Shown here piece by piece: positions 37,401 to 49,230 of a stretch of DNA of 64,000 nucleotides (the stretch's first letter is position 1; each line of letters opens with the position of its first letter). The position numbers and the translations under genes were made by a program. The notes below the pieces were generated by a model, which saw only the letters and a program-made list of their open reading frames with translations, made no database searches and was not told the origin of the DNA. The DNA is from Sipunculus nudus (taxonomy: Eukaryota > Annelida > Sipuncula > Golfingiida > Sipunculidae), in the NCBI GenBank assembly GCA_026874595.1, contig CM049306.1, positions 76,007,642 through 76,071,641 of the forward strand. Reading direction: 5' to 3'.

Positions 37401-40400
37401 GACAGGGTTGTTTCTCTGTCGGTACCTTTCTGCCCTGCCCAGGGCAGAAATATCTTTGTGCCAGGCAGAAATAGTTTCTGCCTGGCAGAAATGGCAGATA
37501 GAAACTGTTAAATATATCAAGGGTTAAGATTTATCACTTGAAGTTTAATAACAATAATCATATATAGTGTGAGAAACCATATTTTATAATAATCTGCTGA
37601 AATACATTTATTATAAATATCTGTTTAGCATTCAGCCACCCCAATTATGAAAAAGACTTGGAACTCTTAAAGTTCATTGGGCTTCAAATGAAAACAAACA
37701 CTTCATATTCAATCAGCTGGCTGGTCCTTAAGCGTGCACCCCTGAGAAAGCTCCCCAGCGGAAGTTGTAATCTCTGCCTGGAAGAAAAGGTCTATATTCC
37801 CACTTGAACACGGCTGAATGCTTCAGCACATATTTAACATAATGATACCAACCTTTCAATAACAATTCACATCTGACCATTGTGACAGCATGAGAGTTTA
37901 TGTGATTTCTGGCTTATTCTGGGTACATATTAAGGAATATATATTAAACTATAATACGGATAGTCGACAAGTGACTACGTGTATCCGCCAAAATCAGAGT
38001 GGAACGGGTGAAGTAAGGCATGGATTGAGTGGCAAGGGGAAATAGAGTGAGGTGTGTTGCATATTAGCATGGATGTCTGCAGCTGAAATGTGTATGTAGG
38101 TTGAGCCACCTACGACAAAATCCAGAAAGCTGTCTAAGTTGTATACATATGCAAAATTTAAGGCAGATAAGTCAAACCACTACATGTATATGAGTGATTT
38201 TATCCCACATCAGACAAACAGAAGGACTTGTGCAAAAATTGTGAGAGGTGGCGCCACTTATTTTGTGTATGATTAAGAGCTATGTGAGATCTATACACAT
38301 GCAAAATTTCAAGGGGATATGTCCAATCAGTCCTGAGATATAAGCCTGAATGTCTGCAGCATTAACATAAATGTAGGCGGTGCCACCTGCCAAAAAATTT
38401 ATCAACTCTTTTGAAGGAGAATATTCAATAGAGGATATATTAATTATTCAAGGGTGTACACCTGTCAAATATTTTAACATTAAGCTGAACTTTATTTGCT
38501 TGTGCAACATCAGTTGAAAGCATACATGTATGTTATTTAGTAAGTGGATTTCCCAGGGATAAGTAAGAAATTAAAAATGGATAAGTTGCTAGGTAATTGC
38601 AACTGTGCAGAAATGCACAATGAGTGCATGCATATCATCAAATGGGCTTCCATAAACTTATCATCACTATAAAGCAAATAAATATTAAAATTAAACAAGG
38701 GACCCATGGGTCACGGCACAGCAATTTTGTATAATTTTAGCAAATGCAACATGAATTTCTTCTATTTTTTTACATATTACAATTAGCATTTGAAAAGCTG
38801 AAAGGAAATAGCCTTTCTATTTTGTGATAATCAAATACAAAATATATGAATGCAACACAATTACGAGATGGCACTTTTGGACTACATTAAATTTAAGATG
38901 CAGGAGCCTCTCATGATCAAATATTTTTAAAGCTCTCTGTATTTTAACTATGTGAAAGTAATACATGTTTAAAATGCCCACTAGGAATATATGAAATCCT
39001 GTAAAATATAGAATATGGAAGGAAGTGGAGATCATCTGTTGTATAATGATACAAATTTTATTTATTGCCTTAAATAAAGTACTGTAAAAAATTAGAATTG
39101 TACATCTTCAAATGAGCATAAACAAAATCTAATAAGTATATATTTTACTCTGTAATATACACCTTAAACCATATAATCATGCAATAAGGGAAAAAGGTTA
39201 TGGGGCTAAGAGTTATACCAAAGGATATATTTGATAAAAATATGTCAATGTAATTCTAAATACAGATTAAAGATTAAATTCCAGGAAAGTGTGCCCAAAT
39301 TCTTTATTGAGTGTACCAGTAGTATGCGTGGCAAGAGTTATTTATGGAATGCTCCACACTTTTAAAGTAAATACATCACTTTGTGGGCACAATTAAATGT
39401 GTACTTTAACACAGTAAAAGTACTGGGGGGAGCGGGAGGGATGCAGAGGGGAAGCCAAGCTGGACCTAGTGATAACATAACATCACCCACTACACACCAC
39501 TGTTACACTGGGCTGGCAGATGTAAATAATACTTGACATGGTGTCTCAAAACTTGAATAAAACCTACTCTTTTCAATCAATTCCTTTGAAAAAGCAGATT
39601 TTAAAAGATTAAATCCTTATGTATACATGCTGTGAAAATTAAATCAACAGTGCATTCAAGAAACTAGGGACCCATGGGTATCAACACTCAGCTGAATTTG
39701 TCTATAAGGATTTTTTTAAAGAATTTTTTTAGAATGACAGTCCTGTGACCTTAACCAATGATCTGTGACCCAAAAAATCTTAAAACTTATTATCCTTGAA
39801 CTTGCAGCATTAAGATTATTGTAACAACCTTTTAAAAAGTGACCTTGACCTCACACCAGTAACCTCAAAATCTACAGATTTCCTCACTTTTGGCAAGTAA
39901 GCCATGCATGAAAAGTGGAAGCTATGGCATGAAAAGTTAGATTTACAGTGCATCCACAATCTTTTTTAAGATGTGGCACCTGTGATCTACCACTTTGATC
40001 GCTGGACCCTGAAAATCAAAATGGACCCAAAATGGTGGGTCATTAATAAATCAAGTTTGAAGCCGATCTGTCTATCCAAAGCAGAATTATCATCCTTAAA
40101 CTAATTTGTGAATGGATGGGCCCTGTGACCTTGCCCTTATGACCCTAAAATCAAATGGAATCTTCCCCTATTGCTAGGCAGTTTAGCAATATCTTGAAGA
40201 TGGAAGGTTTGTGATGAAAAGTTTGGCTTGAAATGAATAAACATTATTTTTAAAGAAATGGGTCCTATGACCTTGACCTTTAGATCCCAAAATCAACAAA
40301 GTTCTTACTTTAGTGGTGAGCCATATATAATAAAATAACTTTAAAACCAACATGTCAAACTAAACTGGAGTTATCATCTGGTAAATGTGTGAACAGATGG

Positions 40401-43400
40401 CCCCTGTGACCTTGACCTTTAACCTTGTGACCCAAATTCAATTATGCTCTCCCCATCCTGGCAAGTCAGCTAAATGCATAAGATGGAAAGTTTGGGAAGA
40501 AAATCTTGGCTTAAAATGCAGCCATAACCTTTTTAAATAAGTGAGTCATGTGACCTTGACCTTTCACCTCATGACCCAAAAATCATACAGGTTCTTGCTT
40601 TAGTGGTGGGCCATATTTATTTCAAGTTTGAAATTCATGTGTCAATCCAACCAGGAGTTATCATCTGGAAACCAATTTGTGTTGATGGACAGATGGATAG
40701 ACAGACAGACAGACAGGGTGATTACTATAGGGCATCCACTTGTGATCAATAAACACACCAGGTTTTGGGACACTTGATGTAATCACAGCTGAGAAACTGA
40801 CATGATTGTTGTCATTTAATAGTAAAAAAAAATTAGAAAAATATTCTTTAAAATAACAAAAAATACAGGTGGCGCCACCACTTTTCGGGAACTGACAAAA
40901 CTAGTTATGGTCAACATTCAAGGCAAGATTTGTAGCAGTCCATGCATTATTTATAAAGTTATTGGAGGTTTTTTATTATTCTAGGGGGTACTTTCAAGCC
41001 CCATAGCTAGGAGGAAATAGGTCGCAATGACCTAATTTCAGGTTTCCAAGGAGATTACCTATTGACCTCCCAGGTTATTCACTTACAAGTTTCTAGGACC
41101 AGCAGTTACGATTTGTGCCCTGATAACGGACAGCTGGATGGCCAGACAGACGGACGGACAAAGCACCATTCCTATACCTCAGTTGACTTACTGTCAGCTG
41201 AGCTAACAAGGGACCCATGGTTCACTGTGCTCAGCTGATGTTGACCTTTAAGGTACAAATCTAAAATAATGTCAAATGGAGATAAAGTCTAAGAGGGAAA
41301 GGCCATGGCTGGTTGACATGATTGTTTTGTATTGATGATTAAGAAATTGTTGCAAATAATATTTTGTGACCAAACTAAGCATTTCCTAATTTTAAATAAA
41401 TTAAAGCATTGTGAACATAAGATGTATATTATTTACATGATCATTGGTTGGCTTTTTGATAAATTGTTTACAGTTCAGTAGTTTTTGTTCAATTGGATCT
41501 ATTTTTTTATAATACATATATTATTAAATATATGCATTTTTAAATTTTATAAAATGTATACAGTTGAAATATAACTAATGTCCACAGATGCAAGGACTTG
41601 GTGGTGGTGTGCTGGGGGTGTGTGGAATGATGGTAGTTACATAGTTACATTGATGGTGGGATTTAAGTCTACACTTCTGCATATATATACAGGGCAAACA
41701 AAGCCTGTTCTTCAATTCTGCTGAGGCAGGAAAATATTGAACAAATGTTTGTATCACATCTTCATTTTTATTTATCACATCAATTTATTTTATTATAAGT
41801 CTATATTTCTTAACGTTTCAAATATAACTTATATATCTGAGTGAATATAAAAGTTGACTCATAATTCTAAATTGCATAATCATAAATCTCAATCTTGTCA
41901 GATATATACCACATCATGCATACAAATGTATATCTATTTTTTACCACAGAAATATATCTTTTAAATCTGCAAAACAATAAATATCAAAAATAATACTTGA
42001 TTTGGATTTCACAATTGTGCCTTTATTTATCCATAATGTGCTTCATATTTATAAATTTTAGAAGGTTTAATTATATTTGTTAAAATCATTTTAAAGAAAA
42101 TTGATTTCTTTAAAATGCTACATTAACACAACATTGCAACTTCTGGATTACACCTAGAATTAATTTATCAAGGAAAGTTTTGTATATTGGAGTGGAAACA
42201 GCATTACAACAAAGGAAATACAGTGCAAACAATATCAATTACTGCATAACACTTGATAGGTAGGGTTGGTCGAGGGGGGGGGGGGGGGCATGAGAATTAC
42301 GGTACACCTATCACAGCAGGGGATCTCCCCCAGTGACTATAACAAAGACTTTAAGTTTTTTCACCTTTTTCCCTATAAAATCTAAGTAAATGCAGATAGC
42401 AAAAAAATAAGCTGAAACCCACAACATTTGATATGTGACAGATTATTGCATTAATCTGGGGATGGTAGCTCCTGCTACTCCTGAGAAATTATGGGTTAAC
42501 ATACAGATGACCCATACAAAAAAAGGTCAATGCAGGTGGCCCAACCAATACCTGAATTTTATATATGACTCATGTGACCAACACTGGCATAAAATTTGGT
42601 GATGATAGCTCTGGTCGTTTCTGAGATTGTCATTTTAGTATGCGTTTTTGGACAGATGACCAAGTTCAACTTCCTGTAACTCGGCCAAAATTTACCAAAC
42701 TTGAACCATTCAAACAAACTTAAGAGAGATGATATAAAATATTATTTCTGAGAAATATTGAACAATTTGGCTTAACCATTTCGTCGGAGAAGATTTTTCA
42801 AGGTTTTTTAGCTTTTTCTCTATAAAATCCAAGAAAATGCAGAGTTTTTCAGATTGCTATTTTTTTGCATTAAATTTCATAATGCTAGCTCCAGTCGTTT
42901 TCAAGATTAGCTCACAGGTTCGCTAAAAATTACTACAGATGCATATTGAATGCAAAATTATAATACAGATACATCTCACTGATGGCAAAATCTTGAATTA
43001 AGTTGAGTATGGATACCAATTATTTTTAATCCATGTACTGCCATCTTTATATACCCACAGAGAGTTGTATACCTGTGATTGTAAACATTGCCTGGCATGA
43101 GGAAAATCTTAAATCTTAAATCTACATTTTTTTAAAAAGTTTTAAAAATCATTCTTGTCTATATTTACCATAGATAAACTGAAATCTAAATGTCTAGAGG
43201 CATGATGTAACAAATGCTGATAAACTTGTGCCAGGCTAGATGTATCTGCTTCACACAGCTAACATATATGGTAAAATGACTCAATTCAATCTTAATAATT
43301 CAGTCAAAATTCATTCTTTGGAACCATAAAAGACAATAATTATAAGAATTATTCAGGGGATTATTCTTGTAAAATATTAAACAAATTTGCCTCAGTGGCC

Positions 43401-46400
43401 TCAGTCAACTGAAAAACGTTTTGCACGTTTATAACTCATAAAAGAGTCATATGGGAAAATACAGCTAAATGGCTAAGTTAAGCTTCCCATAACCCAGCCA
43501 ACAATCACTGAACCAAAACCAGGGTGTATCTAAAACCCTGAGATCTCCGGCCGGAGATCAAAATAAACCCGGAGATCGCGATATCTTAATTAATAAGGCA
43601 GCAATAAGTATTAAACGTTCCCCTTGACATTTCTAAATGACATCCGCATCGAATATGATACTTAATGTGCAAGTGCACTGACACAAATGTGCTACCCCCC
43701 TAGTGTATGTCAAATGGAATGGAATAAAATAATGAAATAAGTTAGGGAAAACATAATTTCTGCAGTGCATTAACAGGTCAGTTTATATTAAAATGAAATA
43801 TCAGATCAAATATTCCATTTGACATACACTAGGCGGGTGGCACATTTGTGTCACACGCCCCCCTTTAAGAAAAATCTCTAAAAGATATTTTTCCAGTACC
43901 TAACAACAACACAAATGTGTAATATTACCATATCAAATGCATCATCATGTAAATCACCAGTTTCCATTTGGTACATTGATGACTTTGTACACAGTATTAC
44001 ATTGATTACATGTGTGTACATATATTGGTTCTACTATTTGTATTCAACTATTCAACAGTCAACACATGTAGAACATTACACCCTCATCCTGCTATTTGAA
44101 CACCATCAAACATACATACAATTATAATGCAACCTCCTGATACAGTACCATCACATTTCAAATATGACATTATTGTATGTACATTTATCTCATGAATCAT
44201 ATTTACATAGTGTAACATGTTTAACCTCTGTTTACAGATTACACTATCTGTTTCAGATCTACCTACACAACCCGACTTAAGAAGTCAGCTGCATTGTTTT
44301 TACTGCCCTGGATTGATTTAATGTGAAATTTATAGTTCTGCAAATACATTGCCCATCTCATTACTCTGTCATTGATGAATTTAGCTTTGTTCAAGTAAGT
44401 GAGAGACTGATGATCTGTTTGCACAACAAATTCAGTTCCTGTGAGATATAACTTGAACTTATTTACACCCCAAACTAATGCAAGGCATTCTTTCTCTATA
44501 GTTGAGTACTTCTGTTCTCTGTTTGACAATTTTTTGCTAGCATATGATACAGGAAATAACTGTGAATCATATTCTTGCAATAAAATAGCACCAACTCCTA
44601 CATCTGAAGCATGTCTGCAGAACAAATGGTTTCTTTGGATCAGCTAACCTGAGAATGGGTTTCCTAGCCAAATACTCTTTCAATGTACAATATGCCCTCT
44701 CTTGAGGTTCATTCCACTCTATTTTATTAGGCCTACCCTTAATTTTTAGTCAAATCCGTAAGAGGAGCTGCTATAGTAGCAAAATTAGGAATATAGTTCC
44801 TGTAATATCCAACCAGGCCAATGAATGATCGGATTTCCTGCTTCTTTTTTGGTCTGACTACTCTGTCAATTTTACGCACATTATCATTTTGAGGACCTAC
44901 ACCATTCAGTTCTATTTGGTGACCTAAAAAGTCTACACTGGTAGTCCCTAACCAACACTTGGTAGGTCTAGCAGTAGGTTGTTCAATAGTATTTTATTTA
45001 TTATGCAAGTAAATGGACTTACTGTACCAAGATTTATTATAATTAGATGACAGAAGGTTCTAGAGAATTCAGGTAATGTGTAATTTCCAATAGGTAAATT
45101 CTAGAAAATCCTGTAGGTGCCAGTCTTGAAAAGAAACGACTTGATTATTCTAGAGACTTCTAGAAGTTTCGGTTACCCAGGTATAAATAGGGCGGTGTCA
45201 AGGCCGGTCAGGGGGAATGAATTTGGAAGCTAGCGTCAACTGGTGACGGGTCGTTATATAGTTGAACACTGAGCGGGGTGTGTTATAAATTCCGCGAGGA
45301 CAGTATTAGTCCTGGAGAGAATATACATAGTTGCAGCCGATCAGGGCGTCAGAAGATATACGTGATTGGTATTTGTTGAAGACGTTGTTATTGTGAGATT
45401 GGAGCCAGTCAATGACGACGGTGGCCAATTGTTGGATGTTACCGGAATAAACCGTGTTCTTCAGTTCAGACAACGAGTGGTATTTTGGACTTTTCAGTGT
45501 GAAAGAACTTGGGAATATATGTCCGCTGCATGTGTGGTGTGACATGTGATTAATATTGAAATATCAAAATTATAAAACATATAAAAACTATGTCAAAAGT
45601 GTGGTTTACTTATTCGGTACTAAGACCAGAATTTAACGGGTTTAAAATATAATTATAAAAAAGGGCAGCGCGAGGATACCCCCATCAAAGTTAATTGATC
45701 ACTAAATAATGGATTCACTTCCTGGCGCGCCTGGGCTTTCAGGCAGGTGCTGGTGTGTACACATTTATTACGGGCATACCTCAGCCAAAACATCATTGTC
45801 TAACTGGATACGCTGTTTTTGACAGAGTTTTTATATTTTTTTTTATAATTTCTATATTTCAATATTAAGTAAACCACATATTTGACATATTATTTTATAT
45901 GTTTTATAATTTCTATATTTCCATGTTTAATGCATACCCTTATACCATTAAAAATTAAGGATAGTTGAGGTTACGATAATTTCTATATGTAAATATCAAA
46001 TTAAACTATTTTATATATTATCACATATTTTACTATAAAATTTATACTAAAAGAAAATATTCTGTATAATATGCAAGAAAATATAATTAGTTATAAACAT
46101 ATTACACACATTCTAGAGTTTACAGAAATAGAAAATTGTTAACAATATATGATTAGTGTATTAAACAGTTTTTTAAACAATATACATATTTTAGTGACAG
46201 TTCCAATCAATTAGACTCGTAAACGATATATCATATCAGAGCGGGGAAGTCAGACATGTATGTGGCGGCATCTGTTGTGGCGAGTGGGAATCAGTGGGAA
46301 GCACTCATTGGCGGATCTCTGGGCAAGATGGCAGTCTCCGGACGATCTCCGGGTCGTCTCCAGGTGAGGTTTCCGTGGATAACTGAATAAATACTTTGTG

Positions 46401-47008
46401 CACTTGCAAATTAAGTATCATATTCAATGCGGATGTCATTTAGAAATGTCAAGGGGAACATTTAATACTTATTGCTGCCTTATAAATTAAGATATCGCGA
46501 TCTCTGGGTTTATTTTGATCTCTGACCGGAGATCTCCGTGTTTTAGATACACCCCAAAAACCATTTGGACAAACTTGAATTATCAACATCTAAGGATCAT
46601 TAATGTGCGAGATTTAAGAATTTGGCCCAGTGGTTTCTGAGATCTTTGTAGCCACTGAGCTAAAATTGGTTGTTATAGCATATGACTAAATTCAGCTTCC
46701 CATAACTCAGCAAAAAGTCACTGAAAAGAAAGCAATGGGACCGAAATGGCATACGACCGAATTGACCTGTATTCGCTCGTTACCTGTTGTGAGAGATGAT
46801 GATTTGTAAGACCATATCTTTACTCAATGGTATATGTGTTGTACATTTACCGTGGGCATTAAATTTACATCGATGACAAGCTTTATATCAAAATGATCAC
46901 AAAAGACTGTATTCTTACAGGAGGCCGGGCACTAGCGGCGGCTGTCACCCTGTCCACCACGGCGCGCAGCGCCCGTCCGACCTCTCCCTCTGCCATCATT
47001 CGCAACAT
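28253..47008 (-). CDS. PLPBP: Pyridoxal phosphate homeostasis protein (YggS/PROSC family); whole gene, 8 exons
   Basis: Seen: on the minus strand exons at 46919-47008, 36968-37075, 35620-35655, 34765-34840, 33087-33221, 31204-31346, 30038-30136 and 28253-28474 join into 909 nt (302 aa), all GT-AG, all phases closing. The PLP-barrel markers appear in order: VAVSKTKP with the PLP-binding lysine (K44), FGENYVQEL (62-70), [10 protein letters not shown] (86-95), GLMTIG (176-181), GPNPDFQ (190-196), SMGMSGDF (219-226) and [14 protein letters not shown] (232-245). Known of the family: it binds PLP without enzymatic turnover and buffers or delivers the cofactor. The protein exceeds human PLPBP (about 275 aa) because of a Pro/Ala/Gln/Ser-rich tail (246-302). 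Intron 1 is 9.8 kb and holds nested transposons. Start: ATG at 47008 is chosen as the first in-frame ATG near the domain; ATGs at 46999 and 46996 are alternatives. Confidence 0.96.
30038..30136 (-). CDS. PLPBP: PLPBP exon 7
   Basis: 33 codons from acceptor ttttttgcag to donor GTGAGT; ends with [15 protein letters not shown], part of the PLP phosphate-binding end of the barrel. Confidence 0.97.
31204..31346 (-). CDS. PLPBP: PLPBP exon 6
   Basis: 143 nt; [14 protein letters not shown], then [13 protein letters not shown] and KGPNPDFQ. Acceptor cttgtacag, donor GTAAGC. Confidence 0.97.
31431..32310. repeat. Dispersed 'GGGACCCATGGGTCAC' repeat in PLPBP intron 5
   Basis: Starts ACAAGGGACCCATGGGTCAC followed by CTCAGCTGA and ends GTCAGCTGAGCTAAAAAG. 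Other starts lie at about 38695, 39665 and 41207. At about 41195-41225 the end of one copy (GTCAGCTGAGCTAA) runs straight into the start of the next. Confidence 0.65.
33087..33221 (-). CDS. PLPBP: PLPBP exon 5
   Basis: 135 nt beginning with the rest of Gly104, then [16 protein letters not shown] and [12 protein letters not shown]. Donor GTAAGT after the first base of the Asn149 codon. Confidence 0.96.
33337..34401. mobile_element. Pogo/Tigger-like non-autonomous element in PLPBP intron 4
   Basis: The 12-bp end CAGTGGAACCCC is perfectly inverted at both ends, with TA on both flanks and several subterminal ACGACCACCCC copies. This resembles the CAGTGGAACCTCG ends of Tigger elements (family knowledge). 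1065 bp, no transposase frame. Confidence 0.78.
34765..34840 (-). CDS. PLPBP: PLPBP exon 4
   Basis: 76 nt, [17 protein letters not shown] and on to KVL, ending one base into a Gly codon at donor GTAAAT. Acceptor cttttcag. Confidence 0.96.
35620..35655 (-). CDS. PLPBP: PLPBP exon 3 (12-codon microexon)
   Basis: 36 nt, phase 0 to 0, [12 protein letters not shown], between a T-rich acceptor (tttttccag) and donor GTCAGT. Completes the conserved GENYVQEL motif across the junction. Confidence 0.94.
36968..37075 (-). CDS. PLPBP: PLPBP exon 2 (PLP-lysine exon)
   Basis: 36 codons from acceptor cttcag to donor [23 protein letters not shown], then [14 protein letters not shown]. Contains the Schiff-base lysine of the family. 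Confidence 0.96.
38695..41230. repeat. Dispersed repeats rich in GTGACCTTGACC, PLPBP intron 1
   Basis: Between 39665 and 40740 a block of about 190-250 bp recurs several times: 'ccttgaccttt' then 'tgacccaaaa' then 'ttggcaagt' or similar. The half site GACCTTGACC is common in bivalve repeats. Bounded by 'GGGACCCATGGG' copies. No coding sequence. Confidence 0.6.
42270..43521. repeat. Degenerate long repeat interrupted by the 43522-46554 element
   Basis: A block with 'ctataaaat..aagtaaatgcaga' and 'gatagctc.ggtcgtttctgagat' occurs near 42356-42640 and again near 42801-42900. The same type of sequence resumes after 46554, showing that the TIR element split an older repeat. Confidence 0.55.
43681..43851. 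mobile_element. 171-bp hairpin MITE nested beside the left arm
   Basis: 43681-43720 (ACACAAATGTGCTACCCCCC and on) is inverted at 43812-43851 with few mismatches; the whole unit can fold as a hairpin. It sits 2 bp inside the long-TIR arm. Confidence 0.75.
44263..44975 (-). pseudogene. Ty3/Gypsy retrotransposon fragment: reverse transcriptase C-part plus RNase H
   Basis: Minus-strand translation gives the end of a reverse transcriptase ([27 protein letters not shown]). The connection and RNase H follow: [53 protein letters not shown]. These are standard Ty3/Gypsy motifs. The frame is broken by an indel and stop near 44743 and by a 2-nt loss near 44613, where the first RNase H acidic motif is damaged. 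Gag, protease, the catalytic YxDD part and integrase are absent. Same strand as PLPBP, inside its intron 1. Confidence 0.9.
44990..45545 (+). mobile_element. Solo-LTR-like or promoter-like segment
   Basis: TATAAATAG at 45182-45190 and AATAAA at 45446-45451 on the plus strand are spaced as in an LTR (U3-R). A GC-richer stretch follows the TATA box. Exact ends and duplications could not be fixed. Its direction is opposite to the adjacent Ty3 fragment, so it may be a separate insertion. Confidence 0.35.
46919..47008 (-). CDS. PLPBP: PLPBP exon 1
   Basis: 30 codons starting [20 protein letters not shown] and ending ARPP before donor GTAAGA; phase 0. It is GC-rich against an AT-rich surround. Three in-frame Met codons make the exact start uncertain; all leave the barrel intact. 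Confidence 0.88.
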
Positions 47009-47871
47009 TGTGTTTATATAAAGTTGTGACACATTATCTCAAATAAAATATGAAGTAGAATTAACTAAATATTATAAAAACAAGCAAGATAATTGGTACA
47101 ATGTGTAGATGAATATTACAAAATATTTAAATATTCAAGGCAAGGAGCAAGTAAGGGTAGGGGAGCCAGAAGAGACGACGTGAGCGAATAAACATTTTGT
47201 ATGAATTTGCTTGTACACGAATCCTTTACGAGACCTTGACCTTAGTGTGACCAGTGACGTATCGAGCTGAATGATAGACGCTACTGAAATATAAAAGATG
47301 TATACATAAAAACGAAGCAAAAAAGGGCTTATTTATGTTTTATTACATACATGTTTTTTATGTAAATATATATATATAATTGTTGTTGATGATGTTACTA
47401 CTTTGTGAGGGCGTCAGTTTGGCATGCTGTTGTAAATGGTGCGGAGAACAGTTGCGGATTCGTGTCGCGGCGGTGTCGTTCACAGGATCGAGTTCAGCTC
47501 TTGAATGGCATGGCTGGGTCTCCGCTGCTGGGATCGGTGGAGGGAATGTGGGTTGCTTCTTGCTTTGTGGCTGTGGATGCTGTAGCTTTCTAAAAAGGAC
47601 AACGGCTCGAGATTGACGGTGACGCCCTCTACGGCTCCCTGCTTGGCTTGGCGTGGCACTGCGACTGTTGGCTCAGAGAACATGCACATGGCTGAGGTCT
47701 TGGTTGGCTTGCTGCTTGGCTTGTGCGTCTATCGGCTCGATCAAAATTAGGCTTAAGGAGCGCGCAGGGCTCAAGTCCCAGACTCCAGCAACCTGTAGCT
47801 GCTCGATAAAGCAAAAACATGTTCAATCAAATAAATATATAATTGATATAACTCATATAACCTGTATTTAT
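47009..47871. other. PLPBP 5' flank and GC-rich stretch, no gene recognised
   Basis: A TATATAAA lies only about 11 bp before the chosen PLPBP ATG, too close to act as its TATA box. 47380-47830 is GC-richer with open frames on both strands that look like nothing known. Confidence 0.4.
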
Positions 47872-49179
47872 AAAGGCGGTTTCACACCGGATGCGTCCGA
47901 ACGAATTTTACGTCCGAACGAAAATTTGCTGTACGAACGAAAAAATAAAATCCTTTATTTTATGTTGGTGCATACACACCTGTTCCGAACGATGCCATCC
48001 GAACGAAAAAAATAGAACATGTTCTATTTTTTGTCGTTCACATCGGACAAGAATGGCTTCTTTTCACCTTCAACATAAAAGAGCTGGAACATTTATAACC
48101 AGACTGGTTCATTTGTACGTTACCTATTTGATATATAATACCCCAACATTAAATAAATGTTGTTTCTTTATCCACTTTTCTAAAATTATGTGAAAAAAAA
48201 ATATATATATAAAGAGGCATTATTTTTATTTCAATCAAATTTATTTTTTAATTATAGCTTTTAATTAATTATAGCTTTTTTTCTGCTCCAATAACTTTCA
48301 AGTAAAATCTTTTTATATTCTTCTTTTATATATCATATATATTTCCTGGGGGAAAAATTATATTATAGTCACAGGGGATTTCAATCACCGCTTGGCCACT
48401 TATTTTAATTTATAATCGAGGACAAAACATTTAGACTTTTAAACCAGGTTAAAATATAAAATTTCATGGTATATTCTATAGTTCTTAATATATTATTTGC
48501 AATATATTTACTGTTATACTCTGAAAGGGGGGGATGATTACATTGATCATGCCCCTAGCCCCCCCACCCCTATATTGACGCCCCTGAATGTAAGTCAGCT
48601 GCATGTATAAGTGATAATTACACAAATAAGCAACATTATCCAGGACTTGGTGTTCATCATTAGCCAACCCCTCCCCCTGAAAATAGTTCCGCGATATATT
48701 TAGAAATACAAATCATGAAACAATAATATTTTTTTTTATGTGTCACTTTTATTGTTACAAAAGTATTATTTTAAGTTAAACGTTGTGCATATAAATAGAA
48801 GTTTTAAAGCTTTGGGCAGACTGTTCTTAATCATATTAGCAGATTTGAAAAAAAAATCAAATATAAATCAAACTAAACTAGTGATTGAAACTTTAATTTT
48901 ACTTAAAATTCAGGAGTTGCAATGGAATCTGTTCTTCTGAAACAACAGGTTGCAAAATTATTTGAAAAGGCATGTTGAAACATGAATCTGGGTCCAGTCA
49001 GTGGTATAAATATATTTCACATGTGAACTCATGACTAAAGCTGGTACATATATATAGCAAGACTACAATTATACAGTCAGTACACTTAGAGATATTATTT
49101 ATAATTTCTTATAATTGATTACAAAATTAATGAGAAAATCAATTTACATGTTCAAAAATATTGGACATTTTTCTGTATA

Positions 49180-49230
<51 letters not shown>

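Larger units (their letters stand above)
43522..46554. mobile_element. 3.0-kb long-TIR DNA element, MULE-like, in PLPBP intron 1
   Basis: The 157-bp arms 43522-43678 and 46398-46554 are inverted copies that differ at roughly one base in fifteen. They begin GGGTGTATCTAAAAC. Flanks CAAAACCA and CAAAAACCA look like a target-site duplication of 8-9 bp with one slipped A. Long TIRs plus about 9-bp duplications are typical of Mutator-like elements (inference). The cargo is a hairpin MITE, a Ty3 fragment and an LTR-like segment; no transposase is seen. Confidence 0.8.

Noticed and set aside
47380-48015. Cys- and Gly-rich frames on both strands upstream of PLPBP
   Set aside because: Overlapping frames on both strands in a GC-richer stretch, with no motif, splice pattern or family resemblance.
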